Origin: PALSA-1006 sp964532405
Lineage (GTDB): Bacteria; Pseudomonadota; Gammaproteobacteria; Burkholderiales; Gallionellaceae
Assembly (NCBI GenBank): GCA_964532405.1
Contig: CAZHIC010000007.1
Coordinates: forward strand, 15,897 to 79,896
Reading direction: 5' to 3'
DNA length: 64,000 nucleotides
The notes beneath the pieces were generated by a model. It was not told the origin of the DNA. It ran no database searches and saw only the letters and a program-made list of their open reading frames with translations. Both the position numbers and the translations under genes were made by a program. Within the stretch, counting starts at the first letter, position 1. Each line of letters begins with the position of its first letter. Shown piece after piece: positions 52,185 through 61,136 of the stretch.

Positions 52185-52493
52185 ATGACGACATTAACAA
52201 AAGCAGAGTTGGCCGACTTGTTGTTTGAAAAAGTAGGCTTGAATAAACGCGAAGCCAAAGACATGGTGGAAGCGTTCTTTGAAGAAATACGTATGCAGCT
52301 CGAAGCGGGCGAAACCGTCAAGCTGTCCGGTTTTGGTAATTTTCAATTGCGCGACAAGCCGCAACGCCCGGGCCGCAATCCGAAGACAGGCGAAGAAATT
52401 CCCATCACTGCGCGCCGCGTGGTTACATTCCATCCCAGCCAGAAGCTCAAGAGCATGGTAGAGAAGACCTATCATGGAACAGCACGTACCTAA
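52185..52493 (+). CDS. ihfA: Integration host factor alpha subunit
   Basis: A 102-residue DNA-bending protein of the HU/IHF family. It has LTKAELADLLFEKVGLNKRE, the arm region RPGRNPKTGEEIPITARRVV with the intercalating proline, and FHPSQKLK. The partner IhfB is encoded elsewhere. AGAGGAAG precedes the ATG. The last 20 bases overlap the start of the MerR-family gene, the normal arrangement after pheT. Confidence 0.96.
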   Translation: MTTLTKAELADLLFEKVGLNKREAKDMVEAFFEEIRMQLEAGETVKLSGFGNFQLRDKPQRPGRNPKTGEEIPITARRVVTFHPSQKLKSMVEKTYHGTART

Positions 52494-52845
52494 TTCAGCG
52501 TTGCCGCCGATCCCCGCTAAGCGTTACTTCACCATCGGTGAAGTGAGCGAGCTGTGCGGCGTCAAGGCGCACGTCTTGCGTTACTGGGAACAGGAATTTA
52601 CTCAGCTCAAGCCGGTTAAACGCGGCGGTAATCGCCGTTATTACCAGCACCATGAAGTATTACTCATCCGCCGCATCCGCCAGTTGCTTTATGAAGATGG
52701 GTTCACCATCAGCGGCGCGCGCAGCCGTCTGGATCAGCAAGTCACCAAGCAGGTGGAAACAGCACCCGTGGTGAGCAAGGCAGCTTTCAACGTCAACGAA
52801 CTGCGTCGCGATATCCACGAGGTGCTCGCCTTGTTGCAAGCGTGA
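52474..52845 (+). CDS. MerR-family transcriptional regulator
   Basis: A 123-residue regulator with an N-terminal winged helix-turn-helix (YFTIGEVSELCGVKAHVLRY and WEQEFTQLKPVKRGGNRRYY) and a C-terminal coiled coil for dimerisation (DIHEVLALLQA). No cysteine cluster of metal sensors is present. Members of this MlrA/CueR-unlike group are regularly found directly after ihfA and before tRNA-Pro in proteobacteria, as here, but their targets are mostly unknown. Confidence 0.93.
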   Translation: MEQHVPNSALPPIPAKRYFTIGEVSELCGVKAHVLRYWEQEFTQLKPVKRGGNRRYYQHHEVLLIRRIRQLLYEDGFTISGARSRLDQQVTKQVETAPVVSKAAFNVNELRRDIHEVLALLQA

Positions 52846-52874
52846 TGTTGTGCGGAGAGATTGTTCCTAAAATT

Positions 52875-52904
52875 TCTTCAAGGAATATTTCGCTCTGCTA
52901 TAAT
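52875..52904 (+). promoter_or_regulatory. tRNA-Pro promoter
   Basis: A perfect -10 box TATAAT lies at 52899-52904, nine bases before the tRNA. A weak -35 (TCTTCA, 52875-52880) is 18 bases upstream. A GC-rich CCGCGCCC follows, typical of stringently controlled stable RNA promoters. Confidence 0.7.
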
Positions 52905-52913
52905 CCGCGCCCT

Positions 52914-52990
52914 CGGGGCGTAGCGCAGCCTGGTAGCGTACTAGTCTGGGGGACTAGTGGTCGCAGGTTCAAATCCTGTCGCCCCGACCA
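52914..52990 (+). tRNA. tRNA-Pro (anticodon GGG)
   Basis: A 77-base tRNA with acceptor stem CGGGGCG pairing with CGCCCCG and an encoded CCA end. The anticodon arm is CTAGT-CTGGGGG-ACTAG, giving anticodon GGG. The T loop reads GGTTCAAATCC. It reads Pro codons CCC and CCU. It follows the MerR gene, a conserved betaproteobacterial position. Confidence 0.97.
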
Positions 52991-53043
52991 GAATTATTTC
53001 TCCCCGTTTTCTCTCCTGATTTTATTGAAAATCCTTAGTTCAG

Positions 53044-53793
53044 ATGCGTATTCTGCTTAGTAACGATGATGGTTATTTCGCACCGGGGCTAGCCTGTCTG
53101 GCGACGCATCTGTCCGCAATCGCCGATATCGTTGTGGTGGCACCGGAGCGCGACCGTAGCGGTGCGAGCAATTCCCTTACGCTTGATCGTCCTCTTAATC
53201 TGCGCCGTGCCGCGAGCGGCTTTTATTATGTGAATGGCACGCCTACCGATTGCGTGCATTTGGCGGTCACAGGCATGCTGGACTATCAGCCGGACATGGT
53301 TATCTCCGGCATCAATTCCGGTGCCAACATGGGCGACGATACGATCTACTCCGGCACGGTCGCTGCGGCCACCGAAGGCTTTTTGCTGGGCATCCCCGCC
53401 ATTGCCGTTTCGCTGGCAGGGCATGATCTGGAGCATTACGAAACGGCCGCACGCGTGGTGGTTGATCTGGTGCATCGTTTTGAAAAGAATATTCATACCG
53501 CGCCCTGGCTGCTCAATGTGAATGTGCCGGATATCGTTCACGAGCAACTGCAAGGGATCGAGGTGACCCGCTTGGGCAAGCGCCACAAAGCCGAGCCTGT
53601 TGTTAAAGCGAATAATCCGCACGGGCAGACCGTGTATTGGGTAGGAGCGGCGGGTAAGGCGCAGGATGCGGGAGAGGGCACGGATTTTTGCGCGATTGCG
53701 AATCGCCGCGTGTCGGTCACGCCGTTGCAGGTCGACCTCACACAATACACGCAACTAGACGCAGTGCGGGCATGGATGGGGGCTGCTGTATGA
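53044..53793 (+). CDS. surE: 5'/3'-nucleotidase SurE
   Basis: A 249-residue metal-dependent phosphatase that dephosphorylates nucleoside monophosphates and short polyphosphates, linked to stationary-phase survival. The N-terminal MRILLSNDDGYFAPGL holds the metal-binding Asp-Asp. APERDRSGASNSLTL, NGTPTDCVHLA and ISGINSGANMGDDTIYSGTV are family signatures. It starts surE-pcm-nlpD. The stop overlaps the pcm start by four bases. Confidence 0.97.
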   Translation: MRILLSNDDGYFAPGLACLATHLSAIADIVVVAPERDRSGASNSLTLDRPLNLRRAASGFYYVNGTPTDCVHLAVTGMLDYQPDMVISGINSGANMGDDTIYSGTVAAATEGFLLGIPAIAVSLAGHDLEHYETAARVVVDLVHRFEKNIHTAPWLLNVNVPDIVHEQLQGIEVTRLGKRHKAEPVVKANNPHGQTVYWVGAAGKAQDAGEGTDFCAIANRRVSVTPLQVDLTQYTQLDAVRAWMGAAV

Positions 53794-54446
53794 ACGTCCG
53801 TCACGCAGGCATCGGCATGACTTCGCCGCGTACCCGTGGGCGTATGATCGAGCGTTTGCGCAACCAGGGTATCCGGGACGAAGTGGTATTGGCCGCGATG
53901 AATGCTATTCCGCGCCACATTTTTGTCGATGAAGCCTTGGCTAGTCGCGCTTACGACGACGTGTCATTACCTATCGGTCACGCGCAAACCATTTCTCAAC
54001 CGTACATCGTGGCGCGCATGATAGAGATGCTGCGCAACGGCGGGCAATTGAATCGCGTATTGGAGATCGGTACCGGCTGCGGTTATCAGGCTGCGGTGCT
54101 GGGGCAGGTGGCACGCGAAGTCTATTCCGTGGAGCGTATCCAGCCTTTATATAAACGTGCGCTGAATTCGCTGAAAGAATTGCAGGCGAAAAATGTGGTG
54201 TTGAGTTATGCCGATGGCACGATGGGACGCCCCGAGATTGCGCCGTTCGACGGTATCATCATGGCGGCAGCCGCGACGCATGTGCCACAGGCACTGTTGG
54301 AGCAGCTTGCGGTAGGCGGTAGAATGGTGTTGCCGCTGGGCGCGCAAGAACAATTTTTGACTCTGATCGAGCGCGACGAAAATGGATTCACCGAAAGCCG
54401 TTTGGAAGCGGTGAATTTCGTGCCTATATTGACGGGAAAAACATGA
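53790..54446 (+). CDS. pcm: Protein-L-isoaspartate O-methyltransferase
   Basis: A 218-residue SAM-dependent repair enzyme that methylates isoaspartyl residues in damaged proteins. It has PRHIFVDEALASRAYDDVSL, PIGHAQTISQPYIVARM and the SAM motif VLEIGTGCGYQAAVLGQ. ATG 53790 overlaps the surE stop. It is coupled to nlpD by another ATGA overlap. Length and context are as in E. coli and most betaproteobacteria. Confidence 0.97.
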   Translation: MNVRHAGIGMTSPRTRGRMIERLRNQGIRDEVVLAAMNAIPRHIFVDEALASRAYDDVSLPIGHAQTISQPYIVARMIEMLRNGGQLNRVLEIGTGCGYQAAVLGQVAREVYSVERIQPLYKRALNSLKELQAKNVVLSYADGTMGRPEIAPFDGIIMAAAATHVPQALLEQLAVGGRMVLPLGAQEQFLTLIERDENGFTESRLEAVNFVPILTGKT

Positions 54447-55360
54447 TAGTTCCAGATGTGAAAAGCAGGTCAATCGCTAAGCAAATTGCGCTATGGTCGT
54501 TGCTGGCAACTGCGGCCATCGTTGTCGCAGGGTGTAAAACGCACACTAGTCGGCGCGCCCCCATTGTGGAGTACGGCGTGGAAATAAGAAAGCCTGCGTC
54601 AACTGCTGCTGTGCAAGCAAAGAGAGTCGTTGCACCTAGCGGGGCGAGTTATGTGGTGCAAAAAGGCGACACGATGTACAGCATCGCCTTCATCAACGGT
54701 GTTGAAGTTCGCGATGTGGCCGAGTTGAACAACATCGATGATCCCAGCGCGATACAGATCGGGCAGCAATTAAGCATTCCCGCTCCCCGCGCAATAAAAA
54801 TTGCCGAGAAAAGACTTCCGGCTCCGCAAGCGGCGACTCCGCCTGGAGGGATAAAGTCTCAGCCCAAAGCGGGCAAGATCCCTTATTCCGCCACTGCGCT
54901 CGCGCAGGCAGAGAAGATGCAGGAAGATGGCGCGCCCGCAAAGAGCGAAGTCGCGGCAGCGAAGGATGCGGATGACGACGAGGAAGATCTGGAATGGGGC
55001 ATGCCGTCGAGTGGCAAAGTGATCGCCGAGTTTTCTGAAAGCGCCAACCGCAAAGGGGTGGATATTGCGGGCAAGCAAGGGCAAGCCGTGGTGGCTAGCG
55101 CCCCAGGCAAAGTGGTGTACAGCGGCAGCGGCTTACGCGGATATGGCAAACTAGTCATCATCAAACACAACAAGACCTTCCTCAGCGCCTATGCCCACAA
55201 CGATCAGGTGCTGGTCAAAGAAGGGCAGAGCGTGACCAAAGGGCAGAAGATCGCCGAGATGGGCAGCACCGACTCGGATCAGGTCAAGCTGCACTTCGAG
55301 ATACGCAAATTCGGCAAGCCGGTCGATCCGGCGCAATATCTGCCGCTGATAAAGTCTTGA
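54443..55360 (+). CDS. nlpD: NlpD-like lipoprotein, LysM plus M23 domain (amidase activator)
   Basis: A 305-residue lipoprotein; the lipobox is VVAGC. The LysM domain is at about residues 69-113 (SYVVQKGDTMYSIAFINGVE, IQIGQQLSIP). A Lys/Ala/Pro linker follows, then the M23/LytM domain (GVDIAGKQGQAVVASAPGKV, SGLRGYGKLVIIKH, AYAHNDQVLVKEGQ, LHFEIRKFGKPVDP). As in E. coli NlpD, the first zinc ligand H-x3-D appears replaced (KGVDIAG), so it should be an activator of cell-separation amidase AmiC rather than a peptidase. rpoS, its usual next gene, is absent downstream. Confidence 0.93.
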   Translation: MIVPDVKSRSIAKQIALWSLLATAAIVVAGCKTHTSRRAPIVEYGVEIRKPASTAAVQAKRVVAPSGASYVVQKGDTMYSIAFINGVEVRDVAELNNIDDPSAIQIGQQLSIPAPRAIKIAEKRLPAPQAATPPGGIKSQPKAGKIPYSATALAQAEKMQEDGAPAKSEVAAAKDADDDEEDLEWGMPSSGKVIAEFSESANRKGVDIAGKQGQAVVASAPGKVVYSGSGLRGYGKLVIIKHNKTFLSAYAHNDQVLVKEGQSVTKGQKIAEMGSTDSDQVKLHFEIRKFGKPVDPAQYLPLIKS

Positions 55361-55367
55361 GAACGGT

Positions 55368-56225
55368 GTGGATGAAAGCAATCTCAAGGTAACAGAACAC
55401 AGCCGCGATGCGGCGGGATTGCATTACGTCTATCCCGTCATCTCGCGCCGCGCAGGCGGCGTCTCCGTGGGCATCAATCTCAACACCAACAATGCCTGCA
55501 ACTGGCGTTGTATTTATTGCCAAGTGCCCGATCTCAAGCTCGGCATGGCTCCCCCTGTCGATCTCCCGCTGCTGGAAAAAGAATTACGCGGCTTTTTGCA
55601 TGAATTGTTGCACGGCGATTTCATGTCTACCCGCGTGCCGGAAGATGCACGGCGCATCAACGACATCGCGCTTTCCGGCAACGGTGAGCCGACCAGTGCG
55701 GCAGAGTTTGTTCAGGTGATCGAATTGATCGGCGTGCTCAAACAAGAGCTAGCCTTACCCGAGCCTATCAAGCTGGTGCTCATCACCAATGGCAGCCTTG
55801 TGTATCGTGAAAACGTGCAACAGGGATTGCGCCTGATGGCGCAGTTGAATGGCGAGGTGTGGTTCAAACTGGACCGGGCCAGCGAGCAGGGCATGGTGCG
55901 CATCAACGACACGCGCACCACGATGGACAAAGTGCGCGACAACCTGATAGCTGCCATCGCCTGTTGCCCCAACACCTGGTTGCAAACCTGCTGGTTCGCG
56001 CTGGACGGCAAGGTGCCGGATAAACAGGATGAAGACGACTATCTGGACTTTCTGGATGCGCTGTTGCAGCAGGAAGTCAGGCCGCAAGGCGTGTTGCTAT
56101 ATGGCATCGCACGCGCCTCCATGCAGCCGGAAGCGTCGCGTTTGGGCGCGCTTGCGTTCGGGCAGATAGAGGCCTTTGCCAAGCGCATTCGCGAGCTAGG
56201 TGTGACGGTAAGGATTGCGGAATAA
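55368..56225 (+). CDS. Radical SAM protein
   Basis: A 285-residue enzyme with the radical SAM cluster motif C-x3-C-x2-C in NNACNWRCIYCQVPDL near residue 43-58. It also has LSGNGEPTSAAEF (the GGE-like strand) and LVLITNGSLV. There is no SPASM extension. Proteins of this type occur widely as stand-alone radical SAM proteins resembling wyosine-synthesis or activating-enzyme folds; a specific substrate cannot be assigned. It starts with GTG 55368, eight bases after nlpD, suggesting co-transcription. A terminator follows 46 bases after its stop. Confidence 0.85.
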   Translation: MDESNLKVTEHSRDAAGLHYVYPVISRRAGGVSVGINLNTNNACNWRCIYCQVPDLKLGMAPPVDLPLLEKELRGFLHELLHGDFMSTRVPEDARRINDIALSGNGEPTSAAEFVQVIELIGVLKQELALPEPIKLVLITNGSLVYRENVQQGLRLMAQLNGEVWFKLDRASEQGMVRINDTRTTMDKVRDNLIAAIACCPNTWLQTCWFALDGKVPDKQDEDDYLDFLDALLQQEVRPQGVLLYGIARASMQPEASRLGALAFGQIEAFAKRIRELGVTVRIAE

Positions 56226-56271
56226 GATCATCATGAGTTCACCAACGCAGTATTGAAGCCGGCATCATCTA

Positions 56272-56299
56272 AACCCCGTCCTCATCGGCGGGGTTTTTT
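56272..56299 (+). terminator. Intrinsic terminator after the radical SAM gene
   Basis: AACCCCG pairs with CGGGGTT around a 10-base loop, followed by TTTT (56294-56299). It ends the surE-pcm-nlpD-radical SAM transcript. The interval from here to 56520 contains no gene I can support. Confidence 0.8.
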
Positions 56300-56520
56300 A
56301 TGGCTATGTCGCAATTGCCTGTTGAAACTGTCTTGCTCCTCCGATAGACGAGAGCCAACAGACCGTTGGCGTGACGCTTTGGTCGAGGCGGTCAAGCATT
56401 CTGTGCCAGCCAAGATAGCTTTCGAGATAACGCGTGGCTACGCCATGAAATCCCAGCATCCATTGCTTGAGTCGACTGTCGTGTTCGCTGCATGTGAAAG
56501 GTTACCCTCTTATTCCATTT

Positions 56521-57380
56521 CTACCTCAATAAGGCATTAGTAACCCACACCCGCGCAACGATAGATTTGATCGTTACGTGATCGTCTCCGCAAGCTTTCA
56601 GCACCAATTCGAGCTGATCTTCTAATGCGTCGAGACTGTCGAACACATTGTCGTGGAAGAACTTCTCACGCAACTCATCCCATCTATGCTCCACGGGATT
56701 GCATTCCGGTGCGCAGGGTGGCAACGGCAATAGGCGCATGTTTGCGGGTGGATCGAGAGACTTGCTTGCGTGCCACCCCGCTCCGTCAAGCACCATGACG
56801 ATCTTGTCTTGAGGGTGGCGTGCGCAGACCTCGCCAGAAAGACTTGCATACCCCCGCTGTTGGCGTGGGGTAAGATCGAGGTGTCGAGTATGCCGGTGAG
56901 CGGCTCACCGGCAGCATAGGCGCAGGGGTATTCGTGGGCCGGCATGACCCTGGCATAATGCGGATGCCGCTTGTCGGGTACCAGTTTGCGCCAGTTATGC
57001 CGGTGCAATAGCTTGTACAGCGTAGACAGCCCCATCTCTCGCCTCAGCGAGGCTTCGGGTTTCGGCTTGATTTCTCCCGCCAGCAGAATGCCACCGATAC
57101 CGGCTTCCTTCAAAAATGGCTTGAGCCATTCGGCCTCTTGCTCGCGGGTGAAGCTCTCATTGCGCCCGCCGCCGCGAGCCGGCTTGCCGCCATCATCCAC
57201 GATCTCGCCGCGCATGAACCGGTCGCGCAACCGGCATACCCATCCGCCGGATATTCCGATGGCTTGACCTGTCTGCGCTAGATTCAAGCCCTATTGGAGA
57301 GGCAGAGCAACTGCCTGAGCCTGTCGTCGTTGTTCGACCGTTTTCGCGGCAGCCATGGCTATCAGCGCATCATCTAAAAC
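56521..57380 (-). pseudogene. IS630-family transposase, frameshifted and with in-frame TAG
   Basis: On the minus strand the N-terminal part reads AAAKTVEQRRQAQAVALPLQ, then an in-frame TAG, then GLNLAQTGQAIGISGGWVCR (HTH). KPEASLRREMGLSTLYKLLH continues, reaching HPHYARVMPAHEYPCAY. After a frameshift near 56800-56870, the C-terminal part reads MVLDGAGWHASKSL (second catalytic Asp) and PPCAPECNPVEHRWDELREK (catalytic Glu). One nonsense and at least one frameshift make it inactive. The order and motifs fit the IS630 family, of a different subgroup from the relic at 10.2-10.9 kb. Its right end touches a truncated membrane gene. Confidence 0.85.
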
Positions 57381-57437
57381 TGCTTGCTCGCCGGTCGTGA
57401 CATGCCGGACTTCCCGTCAAGTTTCAGACAGGGGGTG

Positions 57438-57638
57438 TTATTTCACTATTGATGGAGAAATGAAGGCGATGCGCGCTACCAGCACAGCGGCGATCAGCAT
57501 GTCGGTCAAGATATTGCCTATACCCGTTTGCTGACCACGCCCGACCAGGCGGCCCACCCCCGCCGCAACAAGCAGAGCCACTATCACCAGTAACAGAGTG
57601 ATCGGTACGGGGAGGAGGCCAAGATTCATTGTCAGCAT
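57438..57638 (-). pseudogene. N-terminal fragment of a TlpA-like membrane thioredoxin protein
   Basis: A 66-codon minus-strand frame giving MNLGLLPVPITLLLVIVALL, VAAGVGRLVGRGQQTGIGNI and LIAAVLVARIAFISPSIVK: two membrane helices with a basic loop. This matches the start of TlpA proteins that carry an LGT-like N-terminal membrane region, whose thioredoxin domain follows later. The frame ends right where IS630 sequence begins, so the gene was probably cut by the insertion. An alternative is a genuine small membrane protein. Confidence 0.45.
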
Positions 57639-57649
57639 ACCCAGCCTCT

Positions 57650-58177
57650 CTACGGCTGGAGCATCACGTAACCTTCCTGCACCAACTGCACGATCCGTCC
57701 GAGCGCACCCGAATTCACCTTCACCCCGGACAGCAGATTCTCATTGCCCCACTTGTTGGCCTTCATGGTGATCGCGCATTCCTCGACATGGACGCCCTGC
57801 TTGATCAGATTTTCGACCATGCCCTTGTAGGGGTTTCCGGTGCTGGTCTTGCGTACCGCATTGTAAGCCTCGTCGTTAAGCAGCATGTATCCGGCATCCC
57901 CGTGAAAAACAGCAACCAGGCTCAGCTCGGTGCTGGTCTGCTTGAACCGTTCGAGCATCAGGCTCATGTGCTTGAGGCCGACAGGGGTATCGCCGCTGAA
58001 CGCGGCATGATCCAGGTTGAAAACGACCTTCGCCTGTTTTAGCGCGACCGGAACGTCGATCTTGATCGTCGGAGGAGGAGCCGATTCCGCCAGCGCGGAA
58101 AATGCGGGCATGGCGAGTGAAACAGCCATGAGAGTGGAAATGAAAATATTTCTTGTGGTATGCGAGCTTCGTTTCAT
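57650..58177 (-). CDS. Exported DsrE/DsrF-like protein
   Basis: A 175-residue protein starting at ATG 58177, behind AGGAAAT; a longer form upstream lacks a ribosome binding site. The signal peptide is MKRSSHTTRNIFISTLMAVS, with cleavage near SALA. The mature domain has VVFNLDHAAFSGDTPVGLKH, LVAVFHGDAGYMLLNDEAY and GVHVEECAITMKANKW: the DsrE-like fold with one conserved cysteine. DsrE proteins handle sulfur or persulfide transfer; exported versions occur beside TlpA or sulfur-oxidation genes. A TlpA-like fragment lies 11 bases downstream, which supports a redox role. Confidence 0.82.
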   Translation of the reverse strand: MKRSSHTTRNIFISTLMAVSLAMPAFSALAESAPPPTIKIDVPVALKQAKVVFNLDHAAFSGDTPVGLKHMSLMLERFKQTSTELSLVAVFHGDAGYMLLNDEAYNAVRKTSTGNPYKGMVENLIKQGVHVEECAITMKANKWGNENLLSGVKVNSGALGRIVQLVQEGYVMLQP

Positions 58178-58355
58178 TTTATTATTTCCTAGGTTATTGT
58201 CGGGATTCGACGCACGCAAAAAACTCTCGGTAGAACTGGTATAGGTGGTGAGATATCAGCAAGGTTTTTTGCATGCCATTACATAGATCATACTCAGGTA
58301 AATTAGCCCCAGCTAATATACCTGATAAGTTCGGGTTACTTTATTATATTCTCTC

Positions 58356-59837
58356 AGTGCTGTCCGGTTAAAAGTCGAACAAATTTAGTTGGTTATGCAA
58401 GGGGTCATCTTCAGAAATGTAACATCCCCCCGCGAAAGCTTGAGATAGCGGGGTTTTCTCAAAAACAGAAACCGATAATATGTGTAGCAAAATATAGAGG
58501 GTTGCATCAATTTGAAGTTCCTTTTTAACAATGGCAATCAGCACGTAAGTGGCGATGGCGGTGTTAATTCCGCCCAACCGAAGGTTGGATGCGGATTGCC
58601 TACCTTTGGTGCACCAGATTTGCGTCTTCACCGCATTCTCGCTGTTGCCGATAAATCGCTTGATACGCAGATGCTGCTTGATCCATTTGAAAAACAATTC
58701 GACTTGCCAGCACTGCTTGTAAAGTGCCGCGATGGTCAGCGCGGGCAACGTTGTATTGTTGGTCAGGAACACCAACGCCTTGCCGGTTTCCGGGTCTTTG
58801 AAACGGATGCGCCGCAACTGTTCCGGGTAGCCTTTCTGGGTGTAGAAACCGTCCAGCGCGATGAGCTGATCGCAGACGATTTCCGTGCTCCGATCCACCT
58901 TCATCGAGTACACCCCGTGTGCGTTCATGCCCCGTTTCGCCCGAGTCACGAAAAACGCGCCCGCTTGGTGGAGTACGTACAGCCGAGTGAAGCCTGTCCT
59001 GAGCTTGTCGAACGGGCCGAGGTAGCCCCGATCCATCACATAGAACGCCCCCGCGCTTCGATGGGCAAGGTATCCAGCACGTTGACATCGCCCATCTTGC
59101 CGTCGGAGATATGGATGAAAGCCGGAATGTTGCCGCGCTGACAATTCCGCACCCGCACCCGCTTCAGCGGGTAGCGGATTGCGTACTTTTAGTGCAAGTC
59201 CAGCAGGGTATGCATCTTGACCGCCGCTTTGGTAGAACGAAACGGCGCCCACGGAAACAACGACAGGCACAGGTCGATGGTGGTGGCATCCAAAGCGTAG
59301 ACCGTGTTGGCGAGGTCGATACCGAAACTTTCGTCGCAATACAATTTGCGCGCACGCCAAATAAGCACCATCGCCAACTCTTCCCAGATATGCCAATCGC
59401 GCCCTTCGTTGGCATCGGCCAGCGTCGAACGTCGAACGTTTGACTGGCGTGCGAAAATCCATGCCATACAGCTTCGATTGATTGGCCAACAAACAGATTT
59501 CGATGTCGCGCAGACTCTCGCGGGTAGTCAATTGAGCAAACGCCATCGCGCGGAATTGCTCGGTACAACTCAGGCAGCGCACACCGGAATCCCGCCATAA
59601 CGCTCGACGATTCGTGCGAAGCTGGTCCATGGCACAAACTCCATGAGTTGCGCGAACAACGTCTTGCCCAAGTTCATAGCTCACCTCCAGAGAAATCGAT
59701 CTCTGGAAGTTACTCGAACCTGAATATGCAAAAACTGATTTCAAATCGGCACCAAATTATTTGCTCTGTAACCCGTATTAACATTGGCCTTCATGCTGCC
59801 AATACCCAATTTAACCGGACACTAGTGATATTCTCTC
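58356..59837. mobile_element. Decayed IS4-family element with 10 bp flanking direct repeat
   Basis: TGTCCGGTTAAA at 58361-58372 and its inverse TTTAACCGGACA at 59810-59821 are the inner terminal repeats. Direct repeats ATATTCTCTC lie at 58346-58355 and 59828-59837, the target duplication size expected for IS4-family elements. The left end has two extra bases compared with the right (AGTGCTGTCC against AGTGTCC). The element is about 1.47 kb and holds one broken transposase gene on the minus strand. Confidence 0.8.
58368..59677 (-). pseudogene. IS4-family transposase, frameshifted and with repeat insertions
   Basis: From ATG 59677 the minus strand reads MNLGKTLFAQLMEFVPWTSF, then shifts frame repeatedly. 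Recognisable parts are LSCTEQFRAMAFAQLTTRES, STLADANEGRDWHIW, TVYALDATTIDLCLSLFPWA (catalytic Asp), GAFYVMDRGY, RLYVLHQAGAFFVTRAK, RRIRFKDPETGKALVFLTNN, KQCWQVELFFKWIKQHLRIK (catalytic Glu) and the end NQLNLFDF. Two insertions are visible: GPFDKLRTG (from a CCTGAGCTTGTCGAA repeat, about 58990-59022) and an extra ~19 residues near 58565-58620 from an AACCTTCGGTTGG hairpin repeat. It is inactive. Confidence 0.85.
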
Positions 59838-59871
59838 GGCCAAAAAAGATAGGAAAAGCCTGGTCCAATAC

Positions 59872-61127
59872 AGGGCAATCGCATTAAAACCTTCTTGACA
59901 GAGGACGAGTAAATTGGTTTTGTAGCGGCTTTGAGCCTCCAGCATGCAAGCACGCCCCACCGCCTCCATCATCAAGCACTTCTCCTCTATCCCCGACCCT
60001 CGGATAGACCGCCGGAAACGACACAAGCTGAACGACATCTTTTTCATCACGCTGTGCGCGGTTATTTATGGAGCCGATGACTGGGTATCCATCGAACTGT
60101 TTGGCGAATCCAAGAAAGCTTGGTTTACCGAGGTATTGAAACTGGAGAATGGCATTCCCTCGCATGACACGTTTGGCAACGTGTTTGCGGTGATCGACAC
60201 CGAGCGATTCAGTGAATGTTTCAGCCGCTGGGTAGCCGACCTGGCAGAGCTTAGCGAAGATGAAATCATCGCCATTGACGGCAAATGCCTGCGCCGCAGC
60301 ATGGACACTGCGTCGAGCCGTGCTGCAATTCACATGGTCAGTGCGTGGGTCACACAGAACCAGTTGGTGCTGGGGCAGCAAAAGGTGGATGACAAGTCCA
60401 ATGAAATCACCGCGATTCCCAAGCTATTGATGAAACTGAATATAACTGGCACTGTCGTAACCATGGACGCGATGGGCTGTCAGACGAAAGTAGCGGAGCA
60501 GATCGTCGATCAGGGGGCAGACTACTTGCTCAGCCTGAAAGGCAATCAGGGTCATTTGCACGAAGACGTGAAGCTGTTCTTTGAATCCGACAACACCCGC
60601 CCTGCGGTAGGGCATGAAAGCTGCGATGGCGGGCATGGCCGTATTGAAACCCGCACCGTGCGGGCTTCGTCAGATATCCCTTGGCTGAAAGCGCGGCACC
60701 CCAAATGGCCCAGCCTCAAAAGCATTGTCGCGGTCACCGCCAGGCGCGAATGCCGGGACAAAACGACGGAAGAGCCCCGCTACTTCATCAGCAGCATGGA
60801 CGCATCGGACCCGAAACGGCTGGGGCAGATCGTCCGGGCACACTGCGGGATTGAAAAAAACCTGCATTGGGTGCTGGACTATGCCTTTGATGAGGACTCG
60901 CAAAGGACACGGACAGGCAACAGTGCTGCCAACATGGCGGTGATCCGGCACATCGCCCTGAATCTGGTCAAATCCGAAAAAACGCTGAAGGTCGGCGTCA
61001 AGAACAAGCGTCTCAAGGCTGGATGGGATGAGGATTATCTGCTGAAAGTGGTGCTGGGAAAATCGATGGCAACCCACATAAAAATCTAATCAACTGTTCT
61101 GCAATGGATTTTTAATGCGATTGCCCT
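59872..61127. mobile_element. Complete ISAs1-family insertion sequence
   Basis: Perfect 18 bp inverted repeats: AGGGCAATCGCATTAAAA at 59872-59889 and its inverse TTTTAATGCGATTGCCCT at 61110-61127. They bracket a single intact transposase gene; total length is about 1256 bases. No target duplication is apparent next to the ends (TCCAATAC on the left, AGGGTATC on the right). It sits 35 bases from the IS4 relic. Confidence 0.88.
59944..61089 (+). CDS. ISAs1-family transposase
   Basis: A 381-residue DDE transposase with no frameshifts. It has SIIKHFSSIPDPRIDRRKRH, FFITLCAVIYGADDW, IPSHDTFGNVFAVID, EIIAIDGKCLRRSMD (first Asp), TGTVVTMDAMGCQTKVAEQI (second Asp), DYLLSLKGNQGHLHEDVK, GHGRIETRTV and HCGIEKNLHWVLDYAFDEDS (Glu). 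Length is typical. It is enclosed by perfect inverted repeats, so this element could still be mobile. Confidence 0.95.
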   Translation: MQARPTASIIKHFSSIPDPRIDRRKRHKLNDIFFITLCAVIYGADDWVSIELFGESKKAWFTEVLKLENGIPSHDTFGNVFAVIDTERFSECFSRWVADLAELSEDEIIAIDGKCLRRSMDTASSRAAIHMVSAWVTQNQLVLGQQKVDDKSNEITAIPKLLMKLNITGTVVTMDAMGCQTKVAEQIVDQGADYLLSLKGNQGHLHEDVKLFFESDNTRPAVGHESCDGGHGRIETRTVRASSDIPWLKARHPKWPSLKSIVAVTARRECRDKTTEEPRYFISSMDASDPKRLGQIVRAHCGIEKNLHWVLDYAFDEDSQRTRTGNSAANMAVIRHIALNLVKSEKTLKVGVKNKRLKAGWDEDYLLKVVLGKSMATHIKI

Positions 61128-61136
61128 AGGGTATCG

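Noticed and set aside
56253..56540. A 95-codon + strand frame after the radical SAM gene
   Set aside because: It begins before and runs through a terminator hairpin, and no family or ribosome binding site is seen.
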